Origin: Delphinapterus leucas
Taxonomy: Eukaryota; Chordata; Mammalia; Artiodactyla; Monodontidae
NCBI RefSeq assembly: GCF_002288925.2
Contig: NW_022098044.1
Coordinates: 12,500,094 to 12,564,093, forward strand
Reading direction: 5' to 3'
Length of the DNA: 64,000 bases
Below, piece after piece: positions 34,641 through 45,554 of this stretch. The notes under the pieces were generated by a model that did no database searches, had not been told where the DNA came from, and was given only the letters and a program-made list of their open reading frames with translations. Within the stretch, counting starts at the first letter, position 1. Every line of letters begins with the position of its first letter. A program made the translations under genes and the position numbers.

Positions 34641-35422
34641 AGTGAACAGAGGCCAGTGTTGGAGGGCTTGGTGCCTCTACAGTGTTTAGGGGCCTCTTAG
34701 CTTTGCATTAATGCAAACGATGGGAGCAATGAATGGGGTCTAGGCTAAGAATGAGGACCACTGAAGAGGCTGCATAAATAATTTGGGGTTTCAATTAGGT
34801 GGAGAGCCTCCTGAGTCCTCAAATAAGATCAGATGTGACAGAGAGCAAGCCATTTGTATGGGGCAAATAAATCCGGTGTCACAAAATGCTGGGAGGATGT
34901 CAGTGATGGAGGAAGTGAGGGTCAGAGAGAGGGCTCAGGGCTGCTCAGTGACCTCTTTTGCAGAGTGTTCTCTGGTTCAAAGAGTCTCTTTTAGATAGGA
35001 ATGAGTTTTGCAGCTCTCTGAAGACATGGACTCTCATGTGTCAGGCGTAGAACTGCAGGTACCTTGTTCCTGGCCTCGCTGCTGGCAGCTCTTTTATTTG
35101 GGGCAGGGACTCAGCCACAGAGGAGGTGGGGGCCACCCCATCTCACATGAAGCAGAGGATGGAGTTCTGGGGAGCTGGATTGACCTCGTGGTGGCCTTTG
35201 TTCATTCGCTCCTTGGTTTTATCACCCATCTGGGATTATCTCACCACCTTGCATGGCTCACATTCAGGGCTGGTCTAGATAGGAAACTTATCTTCACCGA
35301 AATCTTTGTCAGTGAAGTTTCAGGGAGTGTGCACATGCCCCTTGGCTATGATAGGGAGGATGATGGATGGCCAAAGGCTCGTTTTCAAAATTACAAATGT
35401 GGCCAGTTTTCATGATACTGAA
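34641..35422. other. Unassigned non-coding DNA
   Basis: A 135-codon frame (35008-35415) is the longest here. It lacks domain features and is not flanked by convincing splice sites. Confidence 0.4.
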
Positions 35423-35466
35423 AGACAGAGAGAGAGGAAGAGAGAGAGAGAAAAGAGAGAGAAAAT
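35423..35466. repeat. (GA)n simple repeat
   Basis: 'gacagagagagaggaagaga' and following GA units. Confidence 0.9.
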
Positions 35467-35794
35467 CTTAAGTGTTTAAAATAGACTCCTTAGACTTCTG
35501 ACTTTTGTTAAGATGTGCCAGGATGGGCTGGGTAAAGAACAGGCTTAGGCAGGAGTGTAGGTTGCCAAGATGTATGCTGGAAGGGCCATCAGCACTGTCA
35601 TGAGCCCTGGAGGACCTTCCCAGGATTTGTTTCCATGAGTGGAATCAGAATTCTTGATCTCGTCCTAAATTTTGCAATCAAGCCCAACTGGATTCTTGAT
35701 AGATCCTTGGTATTGCAGTGTTCAAAGTGGTTTAAACGTGGCTGATAATTGAGCAGCTCAGAGGTGCCAGGACCTGTGTTTGAACACTTCTGCA
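35467..35794. other. Unassigned non-coding DNA
   Basis: Nothing recognised. Confidence 0.4.
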
Positions 35795-35945
35795 TGCAAA
35801 TCCAATTTAAACCTCAAGACAAACCCCAAAGGTTCAAATTCCTTTCTAGCTGTAAAATTCTTATCTGGAAGCTTAGAGAGATAAGCGACTTGCTCAAGGT
35901 CACAGAATTGCTAATGGAGTCTCCTATTTCCAAACACCTGCTGTC
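35795..35945 (-). repeat. MIR SINE fragment
   Basis: 'agcgacttgctcaaggtcac' is the MIR core in reverse, with supporting sequence on both sides. Confidence 0.65.
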
Positions 35946-36127
35946 TCTGCTGTAAGGAGCTGCTTACCTGACCCCTGGGCCTCATCTGTGGAATAGCTCC
36001 AGAAAATGGGGAAAAGCAGCCGGCTTGTTATTAACCAGGGCCTCCACATGGCATAACTCCAGGGAGCCTCCTCAGGAAGTAACAATGTGCCACCCCAGAG
36101 GCCTGTAATGAACTTTCTTTGCTTTAG

Positions 36128-36380
36128 AGAAGGGGTCAGCAAACTTTTTCTGTAAAGGGCCACGTAGAAAATATTTTAAGGTTTTCAGACCTTACGGTCT
36201 CCATGGCAATGGCTCAGCTCTGCTGTTGTAGTGGGAAAGCAGCCACAGACAACAGGGAAATAAATGAGCAGGGCTATGTTCCAATAAAACTTTATTTATA
36301 AAAACAGACCACAGGCTGAATTTGGTCCATAGGTCTGATCTGACTTGCTGGCCTTGCTTTGCTGACCCTGCTTCAGAGTG
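36128..36380 (+). mobile_element. hAT-Charlie-type MITE (MER3/MER58-like)
   Basis: 'ggggtcagcaaactttttct', 'gtaaagggccacgtagaaaa', 'ttccaataaaactttattta' and 'ttgctgaccctg' make up both termini and the body of the same family as at 18.4, 43.7 and 53.2 kb. Confidence 0.78.
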
Positions 36381-36429
36381 AAGGCCAGCCCAAGGTAGAC
36401 ACCTACCAGGAAGAGTGCCACTAAGAGCC

Positions 36430-37075
36430 GTTTTCTCCTGAATGCCAGGTGCTGAAACTGGACACCTAAGATTGGGACTTGAACCCATGTGCCAGGACTC
36501 TAACCCAGCCAAAACTCAGACTGGCACTCGAACCCGGCCAAAACCCATGGTCTTCCAACTGAGATCACACACCTGGTTTCAGGACTTCATGAAGCTCAGG
36601 TTCTTGATGTCTCACTGCAGAAAGAATTCAGTGAGAGACAAAGTGATAGGTAAGAAGTGGACTTTTTAAAAGAGAAAACACACTCCACAGACAGAGTGTG
36701 GGCCATCTCGGAAGGTGAGAAAGACACAAGGGTATGGGGTTGTCAGTTTTTATAGGGGTGGGTAATTTCATAGGCTAATGAGTGGGAGGAGTATTCCAGC
36801 TATGTTAGGAAGGGGCAGGGATTTCCCGGAATTGGGCCACCGCCCACTTTTTGATCCTTATGGTTGGTCTTGGAACTGTCATGGTGCCTGTGGGTGAGTC
36901 ATTTAGCTTGTTGATGTGAGTATACACTGAGGCTTAAGGTCTAGTGGAAGTCGACTTGTCTGCCATCTTGGACCCAGTTGGTTCTAATCAGTTTATGTCA
37001 TGTTCTCAGGCTATGTCATTCCTTCAAAAGTTGTTTGTTCCCTGTCTCCTTACCTCCTGTTTCAGCCCTGGTGGG
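36430..37075 (-). mobile_element. Endogenous retrovirus LTR (probable solo)
   Basis: The block with 'gaaagaattcagtgagagac', 'cacactccacagacagagtg', 'ggaattgggccaccgcccac' and 'ctgccatcttggacccagtt' matches a dispersed cetartiodactyl retroviral LTR as I remember it. Read on the minus strand it has a U5-like 'cactgaattctttctgcagt' downstream of a weak TTTTAAAAA polyA/TATA region. No gag, pol or env remnant was seen beside it. Boundaries are approximate and class (ERV1-like) is inferred. Confidence 0.6.
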
Positions 37076-37889
37076 TAGAGACCTGGTGGGTAGAGTACAA
37101 ACTGATAGCTGAAGAGCCATGTATGTTTTGCAGACAGGGTTTATCTGTATGATTTATACAGCGTTTAAGATTTTCCAAATTAACTGCTTACATTTAGAGA
37201 TTGGGAGAATTCACATCAAAAATCTGAAATTTTTGCAACTTATGAAAACTTGGAAGATCTTACCCTGTGCAAGGATCCCCCACATTGGCTACAGATGAAC
37301 AGGGGGCTGCCCCCTTTAGGTGAGGAGGACCAGAGTTTGCCACAATCTGCATGCAACTTTCTTCTCATGCTCAAGTTACCTGCTATTTGAGTTTGTGGTA
37401 CTTCAAGGATGCAAGTAAGAATTAAATCTCTGTTGTAGGTGGGCCCTCAGCTCTCCTTATATTTTTCTTTTATTGCTTTTCTAATGTCAGAACCTGTATG
37501 TCTGGGTAGGAGGTGGGGTGCGGGGTTGGGAATGGTGCCAGAACAAAGTCCTTGGGACCAAAGTGGTGTAGGATGGGTTTCTAGAGCAGTGGGGAGAGGG
37601 AAAGGCCAGGACTCTGTATAAGTCACATTCCAAGGATGAAAACCACGAAAGCCAAGGAAGTGAGAGACAAGGAAAAGTCAACACCTGGGAAGGAAGGAGC
37701 AGTGCCCTAAGGGCAAGACCTAGCAGAGTGTGTCTCAAACACTGGCAGCAGTGAGGTTGGGCTGGGGCCATGAAGGGTTTCCATTAGCTGCCAACTAGGC
37801 AGTGTGTGGCTGGATCAGCTTTATTTAAAGACCAGGATTGAGACAGACCATTATTAAATCCCCCTGTTATCTAAGAACTGGGTTCATCT
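37076..37889. other. Unassigned DNA between two LTR-like blocks
   Basis: Contains a small local duplication ('ctggtgggtagag' twice near 37070-37100). No retroviral coding motifs recognised. Confidence 0.4.
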
Positions 37890-38502
37890 CTTGGTGGGTA
37901 TCAACCCAAAAGACACAACCAAGGCAAAGATCGGTAGAAGGAAGGATTTATTAACTGCAGCATGTAAGGAGAAAAGTGGGGATCTTTCCCAAAGCAGTGT
38001 CTTCCCGAATAGCAAAATTGGAGAATTTTTAAGCTAAAGGTATGTGCATATTCATGAAGGGGTTTGGGTGAAATATGCATATTCATGCATGGGCTTGAGC
38101 ATAGTAGAATACAGCACAGGATTGGTGCAAATGTCGACAGAGTCCAAGCTTTAGTTGATTGAAGTCCTGAGGGTCCACATCAACATTCCCTCTTCCACCT
38201 GGGTTGGGGTCTTAGTTCCAGCAGAACTCAAAGATGTATATCAGATTGTGATGTATATCCCTTGAGAAAGGGCTAGGACCCTGTTTTATTGCTGAAATAT
38301 TGTTTCTTGACTGCTTTTCCTTTGTTCCTGCATTCCTCACTTCCCTTATGATCATTAATTACTGAGACCTGTTCAAGAGCAAGCATTGTGGCCAGACTTA
38401 TATCATTAAATGGCTTAGGCCAAAAATGGCTTCTCTTATGTCAAGAAAGCCGTGCCTGGTTCTCTTTCTTTGGTAACCTCCTACCTTACCTGCTTACACC
38501 CA
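37890..38502 (-). mobile_element. Second endogenous retrovirus LTR-like block
   Basis: Contains 'aggaaggatttattaactgc' (its reverse gives an AATAAA polyA signal followed by a U5-like end), 'gtgcatattcatgaaggggt' and 'aaatggcttaggccaaaaat', a pattern I associate with a repeated cetartiodactyl LTR. Sense is on the minus strand, like the block at 36.4-37.1 kb, but the sequence differs. Ends 'tgggt...accca' form a short inverted pair at 37895 and 38502; the flanks do not give a clear duplication. Confidence 0.55.
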
Positions 38503-38579
38503 TGGTGGGTCCCCAGACCTTCTTTATTCCTGCAAGGCTTCATCTCCCCCTTTCTGCTGCCTGTCTCTATGTTAGTTAT

Positions 38580-38680
38580 TGTACATTAATGAATATGGAA
38601 TTGCTGACATATAGGAAATAAATAGTGTGCCTGGTACATAGCATGCGTTTGATAAATGTTTGCTCTTCATCTGTGTATCA
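38580..38680 (+). repeat. L2/MIR 3' tail remnant
   Basis: 'gtgcctggtacatagcatgc' followed by 'gtttgataaatgtttgctc'. Confidence 0.5.
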
Positions 38681-38956
38681 GCATTTCTCCACCTCTTCAT
38701 CTTTCCTCTCTTCCTGGGCTTGCTTCCCAGGAAGAAGAGTCCCCTCCTTGCCAAAGCTTAACCTTCCTCTTCAGCTCTTGTTTCTTTTCTCTCATGGCCG
38801 TGTCTCCCTCTCTTTCTTGCCTCCTTCTATTTTACTTCCCAAACTACTCATGCCTCCCCACCCCAAATTAAAAAAGAATGGGCCACCTTCCCTCAACAAG
38901 GGAAACTCCTTATGTTCCCATTGGGTGCTCCCTTTTTCTTTACCTTCAAACTTCTC
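38681..38956 (+). repeat. Pyrimidine-rich DNA
   Basis: Strongly C/T-biased on the plus strand, without a clear unit. Overlapping frames here reflect composition. Confidence 0.5.
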
Positions 38957-38971
38957 AAAAGAGTAGTGGGT

Positions 38972-39290
38972 TTGGATAAACAACGAGGTTCTACTGTATA
39001 GCACAGAGAACTATATTCAATGTCCAATGATAAACCATAATGGAAAGGAATATATAAAAAAAGAATGTCCAGGGACTACCCTGGCAGTCCAGTGGTTAAG
39101 ACTGCACTTCCAGTGCAGGGGTGTGGGTTTGATCCCTGGTCAGGGAACGAAGATCCCGCATGCCGTGTGCTGTGGCAAAAAAAAGAAAAAAGAAGGTACG
39201 TATATGTATAACTGAATCAGTTTGCTGTACAGCAGTAATTAATTCAACATTGTAAATCAACTGTACTTCAATAAACCAATTAAAAAAAAA
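38972..39290 (+). mobile_element. LINE-1 3' end with nested SINE
   Basis: Starts 'gataaacaacgaggttctac', carries 'ctgaatcagtttgctgtaca' and 'caacattgtaaatcaactgt', and ends in an A-run. The target duplication AAAAGAGTAGTGGGT (38957-38971 and 39287-39301) is exact; the A residues may partly belong to the tail. A SINE interrupts it at 39069-39185. Confidence 0.92.
39069..39185 (+). mobile_element. CHR-type tRNA-derived SINE
   Basis: Plus orientation: 'ctaccctggcagtccagtgg', B-box-like 'ggtttgatccct' near 39126, and an A-rich end. The host L1 reads on at 39198. Repeats AAAAAAAGAATGT (about 39056-39068) and AAAAAAGAAGGT (about 39186-39197) are the likely target duplication. Confidence 0.88.
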
Positions 39291-39464
39291 GAGTAGTGGG
39301 TGTTCAGGGTCCCGTGTCAACATTGCCCACTTGTTCAGTAAACCCTTTGTGGCTGTTGCCCCACCGACTATTCTAAACCTACTCCCCTGGGGACTTTTGC
39401 ATGCCACAATTATTCTATTCCCAGCCAATTCTTTTTCTCAGCTGGCAAAATGTTGGTTAATAAT

Positions 39465-39690
39465 ATAATAATCACTCAAATAATAATGATTTGAATTTGT
39501 TGAACCCTTTGCTCTAGACACAGTGCTTTCACAAACATGAGCTCATGTAATTCTCACAATCTCCTTCTAAAGCACACAGTATACATCTTATTTGTTGGTA
39601 AAGATATGGATTCTTTGAGAGGTTAAGTGACAAGTTGCCCAGGGTAACACCATAGGCTCAGCTCCTTTGATCCCAAGTCTTACTGCCCCC
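39465..39690 (-). repeat. MIR SINE
   Basis: 'gagctcatgtaattctcaca' and 'gaggttaagtgacaagttgc' are reverse MIR. Confidence 0.7.
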
Positions 39691-39854
39691 ACCCCTAACC
39701 ATCCCCCTACAATGATTGGTCTGTTCTGATTCTCTTCCTTCTTCTCTTCTCCTTCTCCATTGCTTGGATCTCTTCTTCCTTCCTTATGCTCCCAGGCTTT
39801 GTCCTTAGACTTTCCTCTCTGATGGGCCCATCAGTTTCCATAGTTCCAGCTGTT

Positions 39855-40010
39855 ATCTCTAAGATGGACATTTAAATCTCTGTTCTATCACTGTGTGTCT
39901 TTGGACCAGTTACTTCTCCTCTGTGGATCTCAGTTTCTTTCTTTGAAGTAGAAGAGCATTAGGTGGCTCATACATGCTTTCCTCTACAGCTCCCACTTCA
40001 AATGAGATGA
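39855..40010 (+). repeat. MIR SINE fragment
   Basis: 'tctttggaccagttacttct' followed by 'gtggatctcagtttctttct'. Confidence 0.6.
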
Positions 40011-40029
40011 AGAATGTTAAAGTAATTTT

Positions 40030-41925
40030 TAAACAAAAATCGATATGAAAGTACAAGATCTCATAAATAAATTCAGCAAGGTTGCAGGATCTAGATCAAT
40101 ATACAAAAAAAAATCAATTGCATTTCTATAGACTAACAATGAACAATCCAAAAATAAAATTAAGAAAACAATTCCATTTACAGTAGCATGAAAAAGAATA
40201 AAAGACTTAGGAATGAATCTAACAAAAGAAGTGCAAGATTGAAAACTATAAGACATTGTCGAAAAGGAATTAAAGAACATGTAAATAAATGGAGAAACAT
40301 CCTATGCTTATGGATCAGGAGAGTTAACGTTATTAGGATGGTGCTTTTCTCTAATCTACAAATTTAACACAATCCCTATCAAAATCTCAACTGGCTCTTT
40401 TTGCAGAAATTGACAAGCTGGTTTTAAAATTCATATGGAATTGCAAGGGACCCAGAATAAACTAAATAATCCAGAAAAAGAACAAAGCTGGAGGAGTCAC
40501 ACTTCCTAATTTCAAAACTTATTACAGAAATCAAAACAGTGTGACAGTGACATAAAGATCAATGGAATATAATTGATAGTCCAGAAATAAACCCATACAT
40601 CTATGGCTATTGATTTTTTTTCAGGGCTGCCAAGACAATTCAATAGAGGAAGTATTCATGTTTTTCAACAAATGGTGTTGAGACAACTGATATCCACATG
40701 GAAAAGAATGAACTTGGACCTGTACCTTACGTGATATCAAAAATTAATTCAAAGTGCATAAACAAATAAATATAAGAGCTAAAACTATACAACTGTTAAG
40801 AAAACATAATGTAAATCCTAGTAACCTTGGGTTAGGCAATGGTTTCTTAGATGCAATAACAAAAGTATAAGCAACAAAAGAAAGAAATAGACAAATTGGA
40901 CTTTATCAAAATTAAAAACTTTTGTATGTTAAATGACACTATCAAGAGTGGAAACACAACCCACAGAATGGGACAACATATTTGCAAACCACAAATCTGA
41001 TAAGAGGCTTATGTGGAAGAAAAAAATATATTTTACAAGTCAATAATAAAAAATAACCTGATTAAAAATGGGAAAAGGGTCTGGAGAGGCATCTCTAAAA
41101 AGAAGATTACAAATGGACAATAAGTATGTCAAAAGATATCACCATCATTAGTCACTAGGGAAAATGCAAATCAAAACCCCAATGAGATCCTACTTCACAT
41201 CCATTAAGATGACTATAATCAAAAAGACAATAACAGGTGTTGGCTAGGATGTGGAGAAATTGGAACCCTCGTACACTGCTGGTGGAAATGGAAAATGGTG
41301 CAGCCCTTTTGGAAAACAGTTTGGCAGTTTCTTGGAAAGTGAAACACAGAGTTGCCATATGATCCAAAAGTTCCACTCCAACGTTTTTAAGGGAAGTAAA
41401 ACATATGTTCACACAAAAAAACATTGATGAATGTTCATAGCAGCTTTATTCACAATTGCCAAAAGTGCTAACAACCCAAATGTCCATTTAATGATGACTA
41501 GATAAACAAAATGTGATATATCTGCACAATGGAATACTATTTGGCAATTAGAAATAATGAGATTCTGTTACATTCTACAATGTGGATGAACCTTGCAAAT
41601 ATTATGTTAAGTCAGAGAAGCCGGTCACAAAAGACTACATGTTATATGATTCCATTTATATGAAATAGCCAGAGTAGGCAAATCTGTAGAGACAGAAGAT
41701 GGGTTTGTGGTTGCCTAAGGCTGGAGTTTGTGGGGGAAATGAGGAGTGAGTGCTGAGGGGTTCAGGGTTTCTTTTGAGAGATGAAAATGTTCTAAACTTA
41801 GATCGTGTTCATGACTGCAAAACTCCATGAATGTACTAAAACCCATTGATTTGCACACTTTAAATGGGTGAACTTATGGCATGTGAATTGTATCTCACTG
41901 AAACTGTTAAAAGTCAATATATAAA
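40030..41925 (+). mobile_element. Old LINE-1, ORF2 3' half plus 3' UTR
   Basis: About 1.9 kb of ancient mammalian L1 in plus orientation, starting in the reverse transcriptase region ('ctcataaataaattcagcaa', 'ttgcatttctatagactaac') and running through 'ggtgttggctaggatgtgga' and 'gaatactatttggcaattag' to the 3' UTR near 41900. Many stops and indels; no intact frame over 90 codons. It is clearly older and more diverged than the L1 at 54.6 kb. Confidence 0.85.
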
Positions 41926-43239
41926 GATGATGATAATGATTAATATTATTATTCACACAATTATCCTGTTATGTAATGGTTTTTGGAGTTAGAGGTATCT
42001 TTTCATAATAAGTCAGTGGCTGGCCTGGGAATCATTTCTACTCACAGCCAAGAATACATGACGACTCTGGTGTTCTACAATAGAAAAAAAAAGAACTTGG
42101 TTTGATTCCCTGCTCAGGTGGTATTAGACACATTTTTAGACCCAAGTCTCAATTTCCCTAATTTACACAAACCAGGATAACAATGCTTTCTGAACAATGC
42201 TAAAACAAGAGATATAAGTGTTTAGCATAAAGCTGGAGTGTTCTACCTTCATGATAAATGTTATTTCCATCTTTTGTTTCAGAAAACCTTCTCCAGCTCT
42301 TCTGCCCTGAATGGGGCAGATAGGAACTATTGCGTGAGGTTACCTGGCCAAAGTTATGGGTAGAGGATAGGCTGGCATTGTCCGAACTTCTTTCCATGGG
42401 GTATCTTTGGGTCTTTAAAGCTCTCGAGGGGTGATGAAAAGATCCCATGAAGAGCTAAGAGCTTTCTCAACTGAGTGCTTATTCTATAAAGGAATAATTA
42501 AATGTGCACCATCTTTGTGGTTTTCAGAGCCTAGAGCCTTTCTTCCCAGAAGCCCTTGAGGGTTAGAACAATGGATTTTCCCCAGGAGGAGTGTAGAGGA
42601 CCAGAACAGCTCAGGGGCAAGGTGGAAGGAATAATTGACTGGAGTTTTAGTCCTGACTTTGCTCAATCAAGAACATAATGTGGTCTGAAAGGAACTTTGT
42701 TAATTCTGTAGCTCAGTTTGCCCTTCTACTAAATGGGGATTAAACTCACCCACCAACCTTTTTCCCTCTGGGAGAGTGACTTTTGGGCAACAGTCTAAAG
42801 AACTCTGACCTGTTTGGAAAGAAGACCTCAAATGAAAACAAGGTTTCATTAGCAGCATTATTGTTTTCTACTTCTAATTTTTATAATTTGGTGGTACGGA
42901 ATAATTACAGAATAAATTCGTAATTATTTAGGCCTTCTCTGGCAAATCATGTGGCCATTCCATTTGAGTATAAGTACAATATTATTCATAATAACCCAAG
43001 GAAATCTGCATCTAATTGTGGTGGCCAACCTGTGTCTCATTGTCCCCCCCTTGCTAAGCCTGCACTCTGTGATGGGCCTATTTCTTAGTCCCTGTGCTCT
43101 TGCTATCTGGATGCTCAAGCTTCATGACCACAGGGATGTGGTGGGAACTGCTGGGACGCACAGAAGTCATGTGGATTATAGTGAGCATTGTAACCGTAGA
43201 CTTCCTTTACCACAGGCCCTGGGGTCAGAAGCTATGTGT
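41926..43239. other. Mostly unassigned DNA with weak MIR pieces
   Basis: MIR-like words occur near 42000-42170 and 42650-42780 ('tagctcagtttgcccttcta'). The rest is unrecognised. Confidence 0.4.
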
Positions 43240-43710
43240 GCCTGCAAGCATTCCACAAATACATATGAAGCTTCTGCTAGGTACTAGACCCTGTTTCAGG
43301 CACTGAGGACGCATCACTGAAAGAAAAATGTCAGAAATCCTTGTTCTTATGTATATATGTGTGGGGTCAGAGAGAGTGATGGTGGGGAGTCAGACAGGAC
43401 ACGAAACAGTAAGTAAAATACTTATTATGTTAGATGGCAGTAAGTGCTATGGAGAAAAATAAACCAGGGAAGGAAGATGGGGAAGCATTGAAATTATGCA
43501 CATTTGACTGACGAGTTGAGGGAGGTGAGGTTGTCACTCAGGGGAGATATGATGAAAGAGCATCACAGGCAGAGGGTCTGGAGATGAGGAGACACTGGGA
43601 TGGGAGTGTTCTGGGGGCCAGTGTGGCTGTACTGGGGTGCACGAGGGGGATGGTGGTAGGAGATGAGGTCAGAGAAATGAAAAGGATAGGACTGAGAGTT
43701 GTATAGTGCA
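43240..43710 (-). repeat. L2-like repeat
   Basis: 'gaagcttctgctaggtacta', 'ctgtttcaggcactgaggac', 'ggcagtaagtgctatggaga' and 'ggccagtgtggctgtactgg' are in reversed-L2 order. Confidence 0.65.
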
Positions 43711-43932
43711 AGGGTAGGTAAATTACAGACTGCTGGCCAAATCTGACCCACTCCCTGTTTTTACAAATAAAGTTTTATTAGAACACAGCTCATTTGTTTA
43801 CATATCGTTTATGGCTGTTGTACTGCTAAATGGCAGAGCTCAGGAGTTGTGACCGAGACTTATGACCTGCAAAGCCTAAAACATTTACTACAGGTCCTTT
43901 AAAGAAAAGGGTTGCTGGTCCCTGGAATAGGG
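43711..43932 (-). mobile_element. hAT-Charlie-type MITE (MER3/MER58-like)
   Basis: 'ggtaggtaaattacagactg', 'aaataaagttttattagaac', 'tatggctgttgtactgctaa' and 'gttgctggtccctg' give the family of 36.1 kb in opposite orientation. It sits between two L2 pieces, so probably inserted into L2. Confidence 0.75.
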
Positions 43933-43939
43933 CCTTGCA

Positions 43940-44065
43940 AGAATTATTTCCTATTTCTTCCGTGTCAGACAGTGTACTGGGTACTTAGAGGTGAAAGAAC
44001 ATAATCTGTGCCCTCAGGATGCTAAGAGTGTAGTGAGGAGAAAGGTATGTAGGCAGGCAATTAAA
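43940..44065 (-). repeat. L2-like fragment
   Basis: 'agtgtactgggtacttagag', 'gtgccctcaggatgctaaga' match the reversed L2 3' end. Confidence 0.55.
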
Positions 44066-44074
44066 ACATAGCTC

Positions 44075-45200
44075 CATGCTCTCATACATTGTTCTGGAGT
44101 TTGTAGAACAGGCCAACCAATTTGGAAAAGTGTTTCTGTCTACTAAAGCTAAACATAGTTATGTGCAATAATCCAACTCTTATACTTGTGTGTTTATACC
44201 CAACAGAAATGAGTGCTTATGTTTACTAAAAGGTATATACAGGAAGGTTCCTAGAGACTTTATTCATGACAGCCCCCAAATGGAAACACACGTATCCATC
44301 ACCATTTGAATAGGTAAATACCTTCTGGTATATTCATGCATTGGAATACTACATAGCAATGAAAAATAATGCATGACTGCTACACACAAGTACATGGATG
44401 AATTTCACAAACCTAATGTTGAATGAAAAATCCAGACAGGAATGAACTCAGATTGCATGATTTGATTCCAAAGATATAAAATTCAAAAACAGGCATAACT
44501 GATCTATTCAGAGAGAAGTCAGAATAGTGATTATCTTTGATTATCTAGCTGGGAGGGCACAAGGCAGACTTCTGAGAGGCTAGAAATCCTCTATACAATA
44601 AGTTCCCTACATACAAACCTTCAAGTTGCAAACTTTCAAAGATGCGAATATGCATCTGGTTCCAGCAAGGAGCCAGAACCTGTGCCATCAACGTCAGGCA
44701 TGAGTGAAATTGCAGCTTGCCCTCCATCTCCTATTGCTGACGACCCTTCAGCTCTACCATCTCCCACCTCCTCTCCCTCCTCCAGTCAGTAACTCTTCTT
44801 GCCTGTTCACTCGATGCCACCCCCTGGATGCCAGCTCTTGTACTGTGCTACTGTACTTTTCAAGGTTCTGTGCTGTAAGATTTAAAATGTTTTCTTTATT
44901 TTTTTATGTATTATTTGCATGGAAAGTATTTTAAACCTATTACAGTACAGTACTATATAGCCGATTGTGTTAGTTGGGTCCCTAGGCTAACTTTGTTGGA
45001 CTTATGAACAAATTGGACTTATGAACGTGCTCTCAGAACAGAACTCATTTGTATGTAGGGGACTTACTGTATCTTGATCTGGGTGTAGTCACATGACTCT
45101 ATACATATGTAAAAATTAATTGAGCTCTACCCTTAAAATTTGTGTACTTTATGTAAATTGTGCCTTAATTAATACATAAAAATGAAAATACAGACCCACT
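44075..45200 (+). mobile_element. Old LINE-1 3' end split by a Tigger element
   Basis: The left part (44075-44595) has 'tgcattggaatactacatag' and 'gtgattatctttgatt'. The right part (45070-45200) resumes with 'cttgatctgggtgtagtcac' and 'ctttatgtaaattgtgcctt'. The two parts are contiguous in old L1, so the 474-bp transposon at 44596-45069 came later. Confidence 0.8.
44596..45069 (+). mobile_element. Tigger/pogo-like DNA transposon, complete deleted form
   Basis: Bounded by TA on both sides (44594-44595 and 45070-45071) and by terminal inverted repeats that begin CAATAAGTTCCCTACATAC at the left and, reversed, CAGTAAGTCCCCTACATAC at the right. Between them lies only the end of a transposase frame (...ADDPSALPSPTSSPSSSQ, TAA at 44790-44792) and its 3' untranslated region. 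The DNA-binding and DDE catalytic domains are gone, so the copy could only move with enzyme supplied elsewhere. The pogo/Tigger call rests on TA target, repeats and acidic Ser/Pro tail. Confidence 0.8.
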
Positions 45201-45554
45201 GCCATAGAACTAAGTGTTTTGACTATACAGAAAAATGAGAGACTAAGTGCCTAGGGAAGATAACAATGCTTCTTACTGGAGTCAAATTTTGAGCTTAAGG
45301 AGTTAAGCTTTCCCTGGGCAGACCAGACTGGAAAGAATGTCCTGGGAGAGGAAATAGCATATGAAAAGTCTGAAAAGCAAGGTTTATTAAGGAAACTTCT
45401 AGATGTGCTGTAGTGTTCCTAATCAAATACAAAATATTTCTATTCCCCTCTATTCTTCCTTCTTTCCTCCTGCCTTCCTATTTAAATTTCTTTTTGCTTG
45501 TATTTTGTTTACATGTCATTGAGTTTTTGTATGTACTTTTCAACTCAAGAATTT
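45201..45554. other. Unassigned non-coding DNA
   Basis: Nothing recognised between two old L1 blocks. Confidence 0.4.
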
